Of a DNA stretch of 64,000 nt, positions 43,474-53,301 are shown piece by piece (positions within the stretch are counted from its first letter, which is position 1; every line of letters starts with the position of its first letter). The notes beneath the pieces were generated by a model. The model had not been told where the DNA came from and did not search any database. It saw nothing but the letters and a program-made list of their open reading frames with translations. Position numbers and translations under genes: made by a program. Location of the stretch: positions 2,690,501 through 2,754,500 of the forward strand of contig NZ_CP073720.1 in assembly GCF_025137375.1 (NCBI RefSeq), read 5' to 3'. This stretch comes from Dactylosporangium fulvum. GTDB taxonomy: Bacteria; Actinomycetota; Actinomycetes; Mycobacteriales; Micromonosporaceae.

Positions 43474-46400
43474 TGGCGGCGCCGGCGCGGCTCTGGCGGA
43501 TCCGCCGCATCTACCTCGACCGGGTCGGCTCGCCGGCCGCCCGGTTCCGCGACGTCCGGCTCGACCTCACCGACCGGGACGGCCGCCCGCTCGACACGAT
43601 CCTGTGGATGCGCAACGGCGGCGGCAAGTCGACGCTCATCGCGCTGGTCTGCGCGCTGATCCGCCCCGACCGCCGCGACTTCCTCGCCACCGCCACCACC
43701 GGCCGGCACCTCGAGGACTGCATCCTCGGCGCCGACACCGGCCACGTGGTCGTCGAGTGGATGGACCCGGACGGCCGGCGCCTCGTCACCGGCGCCGTCT
43801 ACGAGTGGGCCGACCGCGTCCAGCCCGCCGACCCGAACGCGGCGCACGACCGGCTCCGGCAGAGCTGGTACGCGTTCACGCCCGGCGAACGGTCCGGCGG
43901 CGTCGAGCTGGAGCGGCTGCCGTTCAGCGGCCTGGGCGGGCTGCAGACGGACCTGCGCGACTTCGTGCGCACCGTCGAGTCGCTGCCGGCCGAGGCCGAC
44001 GTCGTGGTGACCGCGAAGCAGGACCGCTGGACCCAGGCGCTGCAGGACCGCGGCCTCGACCCGGGCCTGTTCACCGCGATCCTGAAGATCAACGCCACCG
44101 AGGGCGGCATCGAGCACCACTTCAAGTTCAAGACCTCCGACGACTTCGTCCAGTACCTCCTCAGCCTCGTCACCGAGCCCACCTCGGCGGCGAAAGTCGC
44201 CACGATCCTGCGTGGCACCCGGGACCGGCTGGCCCGCCAGCCGCGGCTGCGGGCGGAGGTGTCGTTCTGCGACGAGGCGACCGGGCTGCTCGCCGACCTG
44301 GTCAAGGCCCGCGAGGCGCTGGCCGCGGCCGAGGAGCGGGCCGCGGGCGAGCGCACGGCCGCCGCCGGGCTCGCCGACGCGCTCGCCGCCGCCGCGGACC
44401 GGGCGAGCGACGCGGCGGAGACGGCGCTGACCACGGCGGGCGCCGCGGAACGGTCGGCCCGCGAGGCCGCCGAGCGCGCGGCCGCCCTGGACACGCGCCT
44501 GCGGGAGATGCGCTTCGAGGCCGCCCGTCTCAAGAGCGCCGACACGGCACGGGCCGTGCGTGCGGCGGAGGCGACCGTCCTCGACCGCCGCCACCGGCAC
44601 CGCGCCTGGCAGCTGGTGCCGGCACTCATCGAGCGCGACGGCCTGCTCGGCCGCCTGGAAGCGCTGCGGCACCAGCAGCAGGAGGCCGAGGCGGGCGCCG
44701 CGCCCCTGCGGCAGGCCCGCGCGGCGGCGGCAGCGGTGTACCTCGCGGTCCTGCGGGCCGCCTGCGCCGAGCTCGACGACACGGTCACGGCGCTGACCGG
44801 CCGGGCGGCGCAGGCATCCCGGGAGCAGGCCGAGGCCCGTTCCCTCGCCGACACGTTGCGCGCCGAGCTGGGCGGCCTGGCCACCCGGCAGCGGACCATC
44901 GAGGCGCAGCTGGCGTCGTTCGACGCCGACCTGCGCGCCGCGGCGGACACCGGTCACCTGCCGGATGCGGACGGCGGCGGGCTCGACGACAGCCTCGCCG
45001 CGGCGCTGGCTGCGAGCCGGCACGAGGACCAGGACGCGGAGCGGCGGCTCACCGCCGAGCTGCCCGCCGCGGCCGCGCGGCTCGACGACGACCGGGCCGC
45101 CTACGAGCGCGACCGCAGTGCGGTGCAGGCCGCCATCACCGAGCTCACCCACCAGCACGCGACCCTCGACGCGGAGCGCACGCCGCTGCTCGCCGAGATC
45201 GACGCCCTGGCCACCGACCCGCGGCTCACCGCCCTCATCGAACAGGACCGCGTCGATCCGGTCGCGGAGCAGCGGCTTCTCGCCGAGCTGCTGGCCGAGG
45301 CCATCATCGCCGCCGACCGGCAACGCATCCAGCTCGCCGTCGCCGACGCCGAGGACGACCGCGCGGTGCAGGCCCTCGCCTCCGCGCGCGGGCTGTTGCC
45401 GGCCGCGCTCGATCTGGCCCGCGCCGCCGACGTCCTCGCCGCCGAGCGGATCCCCGCGACGACCGGCTGGCACCTGCTCGCCGACGCCGTGCCGCCGGAC
45501 CGCTGGACGGCCACCGTGGCAAGCGTGCCGCACCTCGTCGGCGGCCTGCTCGTCCACGACCCGGCCGACCTCGACCGGGCCCGCGCCGCGCTGGAGGCGG
45601 CGCAGCTCTTCCCGACCAGCGCCGTCCAGGTCGCCACGACCGCCGCGCTGCGGGCCGCGGTCGGCGCACCGGCCGCCGCCCCGGACGGGTTCGTGCTCGC
45701 CCCCGCGCCGGCGCTCTACGACCGCACCGCCGCCGCCCGCGAGGCCGACCGGCGCGCCGCCGGGCGGGCCGGCCGCGGTGAGCGGGTCCAGGAGCTCCTC
45801 GACGCCCGCGACCACGACCTGCGGCTCAAGGAGCAGCTGCGGCAGCTCGCCGACCGCTGCCCGCCCGGGCACCGCGAGCACCTCGACGCCGAGCACGAGC
45901 GGCTCACCGGCCTGCTCGCCGCCGCGCATGAGCGGGCCGCCGAGCTGGAGACCACCCGCGCCGGGCTCGACGGGCGCGCCGGTGAGCTGCGGGCCGAGCA
46001 GCAGGGGCTCGCGGAGCGCCGCCGCATCCTCGCGACCCGCATCGGGGTGCTGCGTGACCTGGCCCGCCGCGCGGCGGAGGCCGCCGAACTGCGCGCGGAG
46101 CGCGCCGGCCTGCCCACCGAGCGGACCGCCCGGGAGACCCGGCTGGGCCAGGCCGAGGACGCCGAGCGGGCCGCCGCGGCCGCCGCAGCCCGGTGCGGCA
46201 CCGGGGCGGACCAGCACCGGAGCACGGTCCGCGGCTACCGGGCCCGGGCCGAGGAACTGCGCCGCATCGCCGACGGGCCGGTGCCCGACCCGCTGCCCGG
46301 CCTGGCCGCCGCGGCGAGCGCCTACCAGGCGGCGGACGAGGCGTACGCGCGGCAGTCGTCCGGCTCCGCCATCGAGGCCACCGTCACCGAGATCACCAAG

Positions 46401-47927
46401 CGGCTGGACAGCCTCGAACGGCAGATCCAGCAGTTCACCGCCGAGGAGCGGGAGGCCGCGGTCGCGCTGGCCGGCACCACCGGGGCGGCCGACGCCGACG
46501 CGGTGCGGCGCAGCACCGAGGAGGCCGAGCGGGAGCACTTCGCGGCCCGCGCCGACGCCACCCGGGCCGAGACCGAGGCGCAGGCGGCGCAGGGGGACCT
46601 CGACGCGTGCGCGGCCGCCCGGCCCACGCCGGGGGAGCTGGCGGCGGCACTGGCGGTACAACTGGAAGGGATGGAGGCCGGGGAACCGGGCGACGCCGCG
46701 ACGGCGGCCCGGCTGGCGGCGCTGCTCGGCGCGCACCTCGCGGCCCGGCAGGCCGACGAGCAGGAGGCCCGGGCACGTGCGGCGGCGGCGGAGACGGCCG
46801 TGGCGGCCGGGCGGCGCCGGGCGGTCGACCTGCGGGACCTCGTCGGCGACCTGCGTGCGGACCTGCCCGACGAAGAGTCCGCTGTGGAGGGTGCCGCGCC
46901 GTTCGCCGTGGACACCGACGCGGCCCGCGAGGCGGCCCGGGGTGCGCGGCGCTCGCTGCAGGGTGCGGAACGGGCCGTCTCGGCCTGCCGCAGCCAGCTG
47001 CACGCCGAGGTGCACCGGATGGACCGGTGGGCGGGCGAGGAGCGGTTCGCCGCCGTCACCGCCGAGGTCCGTGACCGGTTCCGCAGCGAGCAGAGCGCCG
47101 GGCTGAGCGTCGCCGAGGCGGAGCGGCTGGCGGTGGAGCTGGCGACATACCGGCACGCGCTCGCCGGCGAGCTGGCCGCCGTCGACAAGGACAAGCACCT
47201 CGTCGTGACGGCGCTCTGCGCGGAGGTACGGGAAGGGCTCAAGACCCTCCAGCGCGCGCAGCACCACGCGCAGCTGCCGCCCGGACTCGCCGACCACCTG
47301 CGCAACCGGCGCTTCCTCGACGTCGGGCCAAGGTCCAATGTGGACACCAGCGACCCGACGCTGCGCAGCCGCGTGGAGCGGCTCGTCGACCGGCTCGTCG
47401 CCAAGCCGGACGCGATCCCCGACGGTCTGGCCTTGGTGTGGGAGGCGACGACCGCCGTGGTCGGCCGGGGCAACTTCGTCGCGCGGGTGCTCAAGCCGTC
47501 GACAGAACTCGGCGAGGACCGGCAGCCGGTCGAGCTGATGAGCAAGTGGTCCGGCGGCGAGAAGGTCACGATCAGCCTGTTGCTGTTCTGCATGCTCGCG
47601 CGGCTGCGGGCGGCCAACCGCGGCGGCGACGTGCCAGGCTTGGGCGTGCTGCCGATGGACAACCCGCTCGGCACCGCCAACTACGTCGCGTTCCTCGACC
47701 TGCAGCGCCGGGTGGCCGCCGCGAACGGCATCCAGCTGGTGTTCCTGTCGGGCCTCGGCGACATGCGCGCGGTGGGCCGGTTCCCCAACGTGGTGCGGAT
47801 GCGCAACACGCACCACCGGGGCCGCAACTACGCGCAGGTGATGGCCCGGGACCTCAACGACGACCAGATGATCGAGGGCATCACGACGGCCCGCCTGACC
47901 TTCCCGGTCCAGGAGACCCTGCTTTAA
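43473..47927 (+). CDS. MukB/JetC-like SMC ATPase
   Basis: A 1484-residue protein, close to MukB in length. Walker A is ILWMRNGGGKSTLIALV (residues ~43-59), placed directly in the N-terminal head. Residues ~250-1300 are Ala/Arg/Glu-rich coiled coil, with a globular interruption around 650-760 (hinge candidate). The C-terminal head has the signature KWSGGEKVTI (~1358) and Walker B GVLPMDNPLG (~1390), where Asn follows the Asp in place of the usual catalytic Glu. It should form the motor of a loop-extruding, plasmid-restricting or chromosome-organising complex. No JetD/MksG-type nuclease gene follows. Confidence 0.85.
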   Translation: MAAPARLWRIRRIYLDRVGSPAARFRDVRLDLTDRDGRPLDTILWMRNGGGKSTLIALVCALIRPDRRDFLATATTGRHLEDCILGADTGHVVVEWMDPDGRRLVTGAVYEWADRVQPADPNAAHDRLRQSWYAFTPGERSGGVELERLPFSGLGGLQTDLRDFVRTVESLPAEADVVVTAKQDRWTQALQDRGLDPGLFTAILKINATEGGIEHHFKFKTSDDFVQYLLSLVTEPTSAAKVATILRGTRDRLARQPRLRAEVSFCDEATGLLADLVKAREALAAAEERAAGERTAAAGLADALAAAADRASDAAETALTTAGAAERSAREAAERAAALDTRLREMRFEAARLKSADTARAVRAAEATVLDRRHRHRAWQLVPALIERDGLLGRLEALRHQQQEAEAGAAPLRQARAAAAAVYLAVLRAACAELDDTVTALTGRAAQASREQAEARSLADTLRAELGGLATRQRTIEAQLASFDADLRAAADTGHLPDADGGGLDDSLAAALAASRHEDQDAERRLTAELPAAAARLDDDRAAYERDRSAVQAAITELTHQHATLDAERTPLLAEIDALATDPRLTALIEQDRVDPVAEQRLLAELLAEAIIAADRQRIQLAVADAEDDRAVQALASARGLLPAALDLARAADVLAAERIPATTGWHLLADAVPPDRWTATVASVPHLVGGLLVHDPADLDRARAALEAAQLFPTSAVQVATTAALRAAVGAPAAAPDGFVLAPAPALYDRTAAAREADRRAAGRAGRGERVQELLDARDHDLRLKEQLRQLADRCPPGHREHLDAEHERLTGLLAAAHERAAELETTRAGLDGRAGELRAEQQGLAERRRILATRIGVLRDLARRAAEAAELRAERAGLPTERTARETRLGQAEDAERAAAAAAARCGTGADQHRSTVRGYRARAEELRRIADGPVPDPLPGLAAAASAYQAADEAYARQSSGSAIEATVTEITKRLDSLERQIQQFTAEEREAAVALAGTTGAADADAVRRSTEEAEREHFAARADATRAETEAQAAQGDLDACAAARPTPGELAAALAVQLEGMEAGEPGDAATAARLAALLGAHLAARQADEQEARARAAAAETAVAAGRRRAVDLRDLVGDLRADLPDEESAVEGAAPFAVDTDAAREAARGARRSLQGAERAVSACRSQLHAEVHRMDRWAGEERFAAVTAEVRDRFRSEQSAGLSVAEAERLAVELATYRHALAGELAAVDKDKHLVVTALCAEVREGLKTLQRAQHHAQLPPGLADHLRNRRFLDVGPRSNVDTSDPTLRSRVERLVDRLVAKPDAIPDGLALVWEATTAVVGRGNFVARVLKPSTELGEDRQPVELMSKWSGGEKVTISLLLFCMLARLRAANRGGDVPGLGVLPMDNPLGTANYVAFLDLQRRVAAANGIQLVFLSGLGDMRAVGRFPNVVRMRNTHHRGRNYAQVMARDLNDDQMIEGITTARLTFPVQETLL

Positions 47928-47944
47928 GGCTCGCCCCACCCGGG

Positions 47945-48781
47945 TCAGGTCGCGGCGACCACACCGCCCCAGAGCAGCGCCACGATCACCCCGCCGAGCG
48001 CCGCGCGGTAGTAGACGAACGTCGCGATCGAGTGGCTCGCGACGAACTTGAGCAACCAGGCGATCGAGGCGTACGCGACGACGAAGCTCACGACCAGCCC
48101 GACCCCGACCGGCACCCAGCCGACCGTGCTGGCGACCTCACCCGCCCGCTGCACACCCTCGAGCGCGCCGGCCGCGGTGAGCGCCGGGATGCCGAGGAAG
48201 AACGACAGGCGCGTGGCGGTGACCCGGTCCAGGTCGCGGAACAGCCCGGCGCTGATCGTCGCGCCGGAGCGCGACACACCTGGCACCAGCGCGATGCACT
48301 GCGCCAGCCCGATCAGCAGCGAGTCCTTCCAGGTCACCTGCCCCTCGCCGCGCCGCTGGCGGGCCAGGTGCTCGGCGGTGACCATCACCAGGCTCCACAC
48401 CACCAGGGCGCCGGCCACGAACCACAGGCTGCGCAGCGCCCCCTCGATGAGGTCCTTGAACAGCAGGCCGACGACCGCGATCGGCAGCGACCCGATGATG
48501 ACGTTGACCGCCATCCGCCAGCCGTCCTGCTTGCGCCCCTCGGCGCTGGTCACGCCCTTGACGAACCCGGCGATGAACCGGCCGATGTCGGCCCGGAAGT
48601 AGATGATCGCCGCGATGATCGCGCCGACCTGGATGATCGCGGTGAACGCGGTGACACCCTTGTCGTCGATCGGGATGCCCATGAGCTTCTCGGCGATCGT
48701 GAGATGCCCCGTGGAGGAGACGGGCAGGAACTCCGTCACACCCTCGACCACGCCGAGCACGACCGCTTGCCAGATATCCAA
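47945..48781 (-). CDS. uppP: Undecaprenyl-diphosphatase UppP (BacA)
   Basis: A 278-residue integral membrane enzyme that dephosphorylates undecaprenyl diphosphate to recycle the lipid carrier of peptidoglycan. Catalytic motifs are EGVTEFLPVSSTGHL and VPGVSRSGATIS. The TTG at 48781 is chosen because GGAGGAGG lies 6 bases upstream and gives the normal N-terminus LDIWQAVVLG. The upstream in-frame extension is not conserved-looking. It ends convergently with the SMC gene, 17 bp apart. Confidence 0.95.
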   Translation of the reverse strand: MDIWQAVVLGVVEGVTEFLPVSSTGHLTIAEKLMGIPIDDKGVTAFTAIIQVGAIIAAIIYFRADIGRFIAGFVKGVTSAEGRKQDGWRMAVNVIIGSLPIAVVGLLFKDLIEGALRSLWFVAGALVVWSLVMVTAEHLARQRRGEGQVTWKDSLLIGLAQCIALVPGVSRSGATISAGLFRDLDRVTATRLSFFLGIPALTAAGALEGVQRAGEVASTVGWVPVGVGLVVSFVVAYASIAWLLKFVASHSIATFVYYRAALGGVIVALLWGGVVAAT

Positions 48782-48914
48782 GGGAGTCCTCCTCCGATCC
48801 GCCGTGGCGAACTTACCGGAGGACGCGCGGACTCCTGTCACACCGGTCCTCAGCTTCCTCTCAGGACCGCCGATCGCTCGGGCCGCAACCGGGTGCCGGC
48901 CGACCCCGCCTGAC

Positions 48915-49823
48915 TCACAGGGTCTGGACGCCGAACGGCAGCGGGCTCCTGGCCACGTGGTCGAGCAGCGTCGTGCGCATCGCCTGGGCGGCGTGGGGGA
49001 GGACCGAGCCGCGTCGCTGGGCCAGGGCGATCGTCCGGTGCACGTCCTGGTCGACGAGCGGTGTCGTGCGCAGGAGCGGGCGGTTCACCAGCGCCATGCT
49101 CGGGACCAGGGCCACGCCGAGGCCGGCCTCGACAAAGGCCAGTACCGCATCCATCTCGCCGCCCTCGACGGCGTAGGTGGGCGTGAAACCGGCGCGGCGG
49201 CAGGCTTCGAGCGTGGTGTCGCGCAGGTCGTAGCCCGTCCGGAACATGACGAGCGGGGTGTCGCGCAGGTCGGCGAGGGCGAGCCGGTCCGGCAGCGGCG
49301 CCACCGAGGCCACCACCAGGCTCTCCCGCAGCAGCGGCACGGTCTCCAGCGCCGGGTCGGTGCCCCGCGCCGGCTCGACGATCAGCGCGAGGTCGAGCGC
49401 GTGCGTGACGAGGTCGGCCACCAGGTCCTGCGAACCGCCCTCGTCCACGTGGAGATCGATCTGCGGGTGCCGGGCGTGGAACTCACGAAGTACCACCGGA
49501 ACGAGCGACGTGCAGAGGCTCGGCGTCGCACCCAGGCGCACCCGGCCACGGCGGAGCCCGACGACCTCCTGGACGGCGTCGCGCGCGGTGTCGGCGTCCG
49601 CCACCACCCGGCGCGCCAGCGGGAGCAGTGTCTCGCCGGCGGTGGTGAGGACGACCGTCCCGCGCGACCTGTCGAACAGCGGTGCGCCGAGGGCCGCTTC
49701 CAGGGTGTGAATCTGCTTACTCAGCGTCGGCTGGCTCACACCCAGCAGTTCGGCCGCCCGGGTGAAATGTCGTAGTTCGGCCACCGCTACGAAGTATCGA
49801 AGTTGTTGCAGCTGCACCCTCAT
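48915..49823 (-). CDS. LysR-family transcriptional regulator divergent from sdhCAB
   Basis: A 302-residue LysR protein. The helix-turn-helix is LQQLRYFVAVAELRHFTRAAELLGVSQPTLSKQI in segments, followed by a type 2 periplasmic-binding effector domain. ATG 49823 overlaps the 15 bp operator, so the in-frame GTG at 49817 (VQLQQLRYF, the usual LysR opening) is an equally good start. Its position suggests control of the succinate dehydrogenase operon and of itself. The co-inducer cannot be read from sequence. Confidence 0.9.
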   Translation of the reverse strand: MRVQLQQLRYFVAVAELRHFTRAAELLGVSQPTLSKQIHTLEAALGAPLFDRSRGTVVLTTAGETLLPLARRVVADADTARDAVQEVVGLRRGRVRLGATPSLCTSLVPVVLREFHARHPQIDLHVDEGGSQDLVADLVTHALDLALIVEPARGTDPALETVPLLRESLVVASVAPLPDRLALADLRDTPLVMFRTGYDLRDTTLEACRRAGFTPTYAVEGGEMDAVLAFVEAGLGVALVPSMALVNRPLLRTTPLVDQDVHRTIALAQRRGSVLPHAAQAMRTTLLDHVARSPLPFGVQTL

Positions 49824-49836
49824 AGCGTACGGCTAT
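49822..49836. promoter_or_regulatory. LysR-type operator (T-N11-A inverted repeat)
   Basis: ATAGCGTACGGCTAT is a perfect ATAGC-N5-GCTAT inverted repeat containing the LysR consensus T-N11-A. It covers the regulator's own start and lies 22 bp upstream of the sdh -35 hexamer, a position suited to both autorepression and activation of sdhCAB. Confidence 0.7.
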
Positions 49837-49857
49837 CGCAACTACGGGTCTCATGCA

Positions 49858-49887
49858 TTGGACGAATGGGTCGTTCGGCCCTAGCGT
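49858..49887 (+). promoter_or_regulatory. Promoter of sdhCAB, probably leaderless
   Basis: TTGGAC (49858-49863), 18 bp spacer, TAGCGT (49882-49887). Transcription would begin about 7 bases after the -10, i.e. at the GTG at 49895, giving a leaderless mRNA as is common in actinomycetes. This explains the lack of a ribosome-binding site before sdhC. Confidence 0.6.
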
Positions 49888-49894
49888 CGGGCTC

Positions 49895-50608
49895 GTGGCG
49901 GTACTTACAGCCCCCGCGCGCCCCGTGCGCGCTCCTCGGAAGCGCAAGACGTCCTCGGTAGCCCTCAAGCTGGTCATGGCGGCCAGCGGGCTGCTGCTGG
50001 TGCTGTTTCTCTTCGCGCACATGGCGGGCAACCTGAAGATCTTCGTCGGCGCGGCATCCTTCGACCACTATGCCCACTGGCTGCGGGACATCGGCACGCC
50101 GCTGCTGCCACGGACCTGGTACCTGTGGATCCAGCGGGTCGGTCTCACCGCCGCCGTGGTCGCGCACATCGCCTCGGCCGTCGTCCTGGCCCGCCGCGCC
50201 CGCGCCGCCCGCCCGGTCCGCTACGCCCACCGGCCCAAGGTCCAGGGCAGCTACGCCGCGCGGACCATGCGCTGGGGCGGCGTCATCATCCTGCTCTTCG
50301 TCGTCTTCCACATCCTCGACCTGACCACCGGCACGCTGAACCCGATCGGCGACGCGCAGCACCCCTACGCCAACGTCGTCGCCGACTTCGCGCCCTCACG
50401 CTGGTACGTCACGCTCTTCTACACGCTCGCGATCGTCGCCGTCGGCTTCCACCTGCGGCACGGCATCTTCAGCGCGCTGCGCACGTTCGGGCAGCAGTCC
50501 CCGCGCGGCGAGCGCCGCGCCCGCGCGATCGCGCTCGTGCTCTCCGTCGTCCTGGTCGTCGGCTACCTGTCGGTGCCGTTCGCAGTGCTCACCGGGCTGG
50601 TGTCATGA
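49895..50608 (+). CDS. sdhC: Succinate dehydrogenase cytochrome b subunit
   Basis: A 237-residue membrane protein of the five-helix, di-heme cytochrome b558 type found with actinobacterial and Bacillus Sdh[47 protein letters not shown] and [13 protein letters not shown] supply the heme-ligand histidines. GTG 49895 coincides with the predicted transcription start; ATG 49853 lies upstream of the promoter -10 and is rejected. It anchors the complex and passes electrons to the quinone. ATGA overlap with sdhA. Confidence 0.9.
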   Translation: MAVLTAPARPVRAPRKRKTSSVALKLVMAASGLLLVLFLFAHMAGNLKIFVGAASFDHYAHWLRDIGTPLLPRTWYLWIQRVGLTAAVVAHIASAVVLARRARAARPVRYAHRPKVQGSYAARTMRWGGVIILLFVVFHILDLTTGTLNPIGDAQHPYANVVADFAPSRWYVTLFYTLAIVAVGFHLRHGIFSALRTFGQQSPRGERRARAIALVLSVVLVVGYLSVPFAVLTGLVS

Positions 50609-52542
50609 AACTCTGGAACGAAGGCGACCCGATCGCCGACAAGGCCGCCCCCGACGGGCCCGTCGAGACCCGTTGGGAGCGCCGGCAGTTCGGCGCCAAG
50701 CTGGTCAACCCGGCCAACCGCCGCAAGTTGACCGTCATCGTCGTCGGCACCGGCCTGGCCGGCGGTTCCGCCGCGGCCACGCTCGCCGAGGCCGGGTACA
50801 AGGTCCGGTCGTACTGCTACCAGGACAGCCCCCGCCGCGCGCACTCGATCGCCGCGCAGGGCGGCATCAACGCCGCGAAGAACTACCGCAACGACGGCGA
50901 CTCGGTCTACCGGCTGTTCTACGACACGGTGAAGGGCGGCGACTTCCGCGCCCGCGAGTCCAACGTCTACCGGCTCGCTCAGGTCTCGGTGAACATCATC
51001 GACCAGTGCGTGGCGCAGGGCGTGCCGTTCGCCCGCGAGTACGGCGGCCTGCTCGACAACCGCTCGTTCGGCGGCACGCAGGTGTCCCGCACGTTCTACG
51101 CCCGCGGCCAGACGGGCCAGCAGCTGCTCCTCGGCGCCTACCAGGCCATGGAGCGGCAGATCGCCGCCGGCAACATCGAGATGCACGCCCGCCACGAGAT
51201 GCTGGAGCTCATCGTCGTTGACGGCCGGGCCCGCGGCATCGTCGTGCGCGACCTCGTCACTGGCGAGATCACCACCGACTTCGCCGACGCCGTCGTGCTC
51301 GCCTCCGGCGGCTACGGCAACGTGTTCTTCCTGTCCACCAACGCCAAGGGCTGCAACGTCACCGCGACCTGGCGGGCACACCGCAAGGGCGCGCTGTTCG
51401 CGAACCCCTGCTACACGCAGATCCACCCGACCTGCATCCCCGAGTCCGGCACGCACCAGAGCAAGCTCACACTGATGAGCGAGTCGCTGCGCAACGACGG
51501 GCGCGTCTGGGTGCCCAAGCGCGCCGGCGACGACCGCAAGCCCGCGGACATCCCCGAGGACGAGCGCGACTACTACCTCGAGCGCATCTACCCGTCGTTC
51601 GGCAATCTCGTACCGCGGGACATCGCCTCCCGCGCCGCGAAGAACGTCTGCGACGAGGGCCGCGGCGTCGGCCCCGGCGGGCTCGGCGTCTACCTCGACT
51701 TCGCCGACGCCATCACCCGGCTGGGCCGCCCCGCCGTGGAGGCCAAGTACGGCAACCTCTTCGAGATGTACCAGCGCATCACCGGCGAGGACCCCTACGT
51801 CACGCCGATGCGCATCTACCCGGCCGTGCACTACACGATGGGCGGCCTGTGGGTCGACTACGACCTCCAGTCGACGATCCCCGGCCTGTTCGTGATCGGC
51901 GAGGCGAACTTCTCCGACCACGGCGCCAACCGGCTCGGCGCGTCCGCGCTGATGCAGGGCCTCGCCGACGGCTACTTCGTGCTGCCGAACACCGTCAACG
52001 ACTACCTGGCCGCGGGCCCGTACCCGGCCGTGGCCACCGACGACCCGGCGGTCGTGTCGGCGCGCGCCTCGGTCGAGGATCGGATCTCCGCGCTGCTCGC
52101 CGTCGACGGGGACCGGACCGTCGACTCGTTCCACCGCGAGCTCGGCCACATCATGTGGGAGTACTGCGGCATGGAGCGCACCGAGGAGGGCCTCACCAAG
52201 GCGCTCTCCCTCATCCGCGCGCTGCGCGAGGAGTTCTGGACGCGGGTCAAGGTGCCCGGCACGGGCGAGCAGCTCAACCAGAACCTCGAGCGTGCCGGCC
52301 GCGTCGCCGACTTCTTCGAGCTCGCCGAGCTCATGTGCATCGACGCGCTGCACCGCGCCGAGTCGTGCGGCGGGCACTTCCGCGCCGAGAGCCAGACGCC
52401 CGACGGTGAGGCGCTGCGCCACGACGACGCGTTCTCCTACGTCGCGGCCTGGGAGTTCACCGGTACCGGCGAGCCGCCCGTCCTGCACAAGGAAGCGCTC
52501 GACTTCGAGTACGTCCACCCGACCCAGCGGAGCTACAAGTAA
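50605..52542 (+). CDS. sdhA: Succinate dehydrogenase/fumarate reductase flavoprotein subunit
   Basis: A 645-residue flavoprotein. [21 protein letters not shown] binds FAD, and [16 protein letters not shown] contains the His for covalent flavin attachment. [12 protein letters not shown] and [12 protein letters not shown] belong to the active-site domain, and [17 protein letters not shown] is the conserved FAD/substrate loop. It oxidises succinate to fumarate in the TCA cycle. Start ATG 50605 overlaps the sdhC stop, and its TAA shares one base with the sdhB ATG. Confidence 0.96.
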   Translation: MKLWNEGDPIADKAAPDGPVETRWERRQFGAKLVNPANRRKLTVIVVGTGLAGGSAAATLAEAGYKVRSYCYQDSPRRAHSIAAQGGINAAKNYRNDGDSVYRLFYDTVKGGDFRARESNVYRLAQVSVNIIDQCVAQGVPFAREYGGLLDNRSFGGTQVSRTFYARGQTGQQLLLGAYQAMERQIAAGNIEMHARHEMLELIVVDGRARGIVVRDLVTGEITTDFADAVVLASGGYGNVFFLSTNAKGCNVTATWRAHRKGALFANPCYTQIHPTCIPESGTHQSKLTLMSESLRNDGRVWVPKRAGDDRKPADIPEDERDYYLERIYPSFGNLVPRDIASRAAKNVCDEGRGVGPGGLGVYLDFADAITRLGRPAVEAKYGNLFEMYQRITGEDPYVTPMRIYPAVHYTMGGLWVDYDLQSTIPGLFVIGEANFSDHGANRLGASALMQGLADGYFVLPNTVNDYLAAGPYPAVATDDPAVVSARASVEDRISALLAVDGDRTVDSFHRELGHIMWEYCGMERTEEGLTKALSLIRALREEFWTRVKVPGTGEQLNQNLERAGRVADFFELAELMCIDALHRAESCGGHFRAESQTPDGEALRHDDAFSYVAAWEFTGTGEPPVLHKEALDFEYVHPTQRSYK

Positions 52543-53291
52543 TGGACATCACGCTACGCGTGTGGCGCCAGACCGGCCCGTCCGACCGGGGCCGGATGGT
52601 GACCTACGAGGTCAAGGACGTCTCACCCGACGCCTCGTTCCTGGAGATGCTCGACGTCCTCAACGAGCGGCTCATCCTCGAGGGCGACGAGCCGATCGCG
52701 TTCGACCACGACTGCCGCGAAGGCATCTGCGGCATGTGCGGCATGATGATCAACGGCGTGGCGCACGGCCCCGAGCGGGCCACCACCACCTGCCAGCTGC
52801 ACATGCGGCACTTCAAGGACGGCGACACGATCGACGTCGAGCCGTGGCGCGCCGCCGCGTTCCCGGTCGTCAAGGACCTCGTCGTCGACCGCGGCGCGTT
52901 CGACCGGATCATCCAGGCCGGCGGCTACATCACCGCGCCGACCGGCGCCGCGCCCGACGCCCACGCCACCCCGGTGCCGAAGGCCGACGCCGACGCCGCC
53001 TTCGAGGCCGCGACCTGCATCGGCTGCGGCGCCTGCGTCGCGGCCTGCCCGAACGGCTCGGCGATGCTGTTCACCGCGGCGAAGGTCGGCCACCTCGGCC
53101 TGCTCCCGCAGGGCCAGCCGGAGCGCGACTCCCGCGTGGTCGGCATGGTCGCCGCCCACGACGAGGCCGGCTTCGGCGGCTGCACCAACACCGGCGAGTG
53201 CACGACGGTCTGCCCGAAGGGCATCCCGCTGACGCTCATCGGACGCCTGAACAGCGACTACCGGAAGTCCCGCAGCGGGCGCGGCCGCTAG
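52542..53291 (+). CDS. sdhB: Succinate dehydrogenase iron-sulfur subunit
   Basis: A 249-residue protein with all three cluster motifs. The [2Fe-2S] site is [16 protein letters not shown] plus a later Cys (TTTCQLHM). The second site is [14 protein letters not shown]. The third is [16 protein letters not shown]. It relays electrons from SdhA to the cytochrome subunit. This is the last gene of sdhCAB; the ligase gene starts 10 bp downstream and could be read through. Confidence 0.95.
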   Translation: MDITLRVWRQTGPSDRGRMVTYEVKDVSPDASFLEMLDVLNERLILEGDEPIAFDHDCREGICGMCGMMINGVAHGPERATTTCQLHMRHFKDGDTIDVEPWRAAAFPVVKDLVVDRGAFDRIIQAGGYITAPTGAAPDAHATPVPKADADAAFEAATCIGCGACVAACPNGSAMLFTAAKVGHLGLLPQGQPERDSRVVGMVAAHDEAGFGGCTNTGECTTVCPKGIPLTLIGRLNSDYRKSRSGRGR

Positions 53292-53301
53292 GCTACCGGC
53301 C

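Noticed and set aside
42213..47939. A 1908-codon open frame on the minus strand across the SMC operon
   Set aside because: It is the antisense shadow of the MukE- and MukB-like genes in GC-rich DNA. Its translation is Gly/Arg/Val/Leu low-complexity with no domain, while the plus strand has clear ATPase motifs.
49853..49894. ATG 49853 as the sdhC start
   Set aside because: It lies inside the promoter, upstream of the -10 hexamer. GTG 49895 sits at the predicted transcription start and gives the normal N-terminus.
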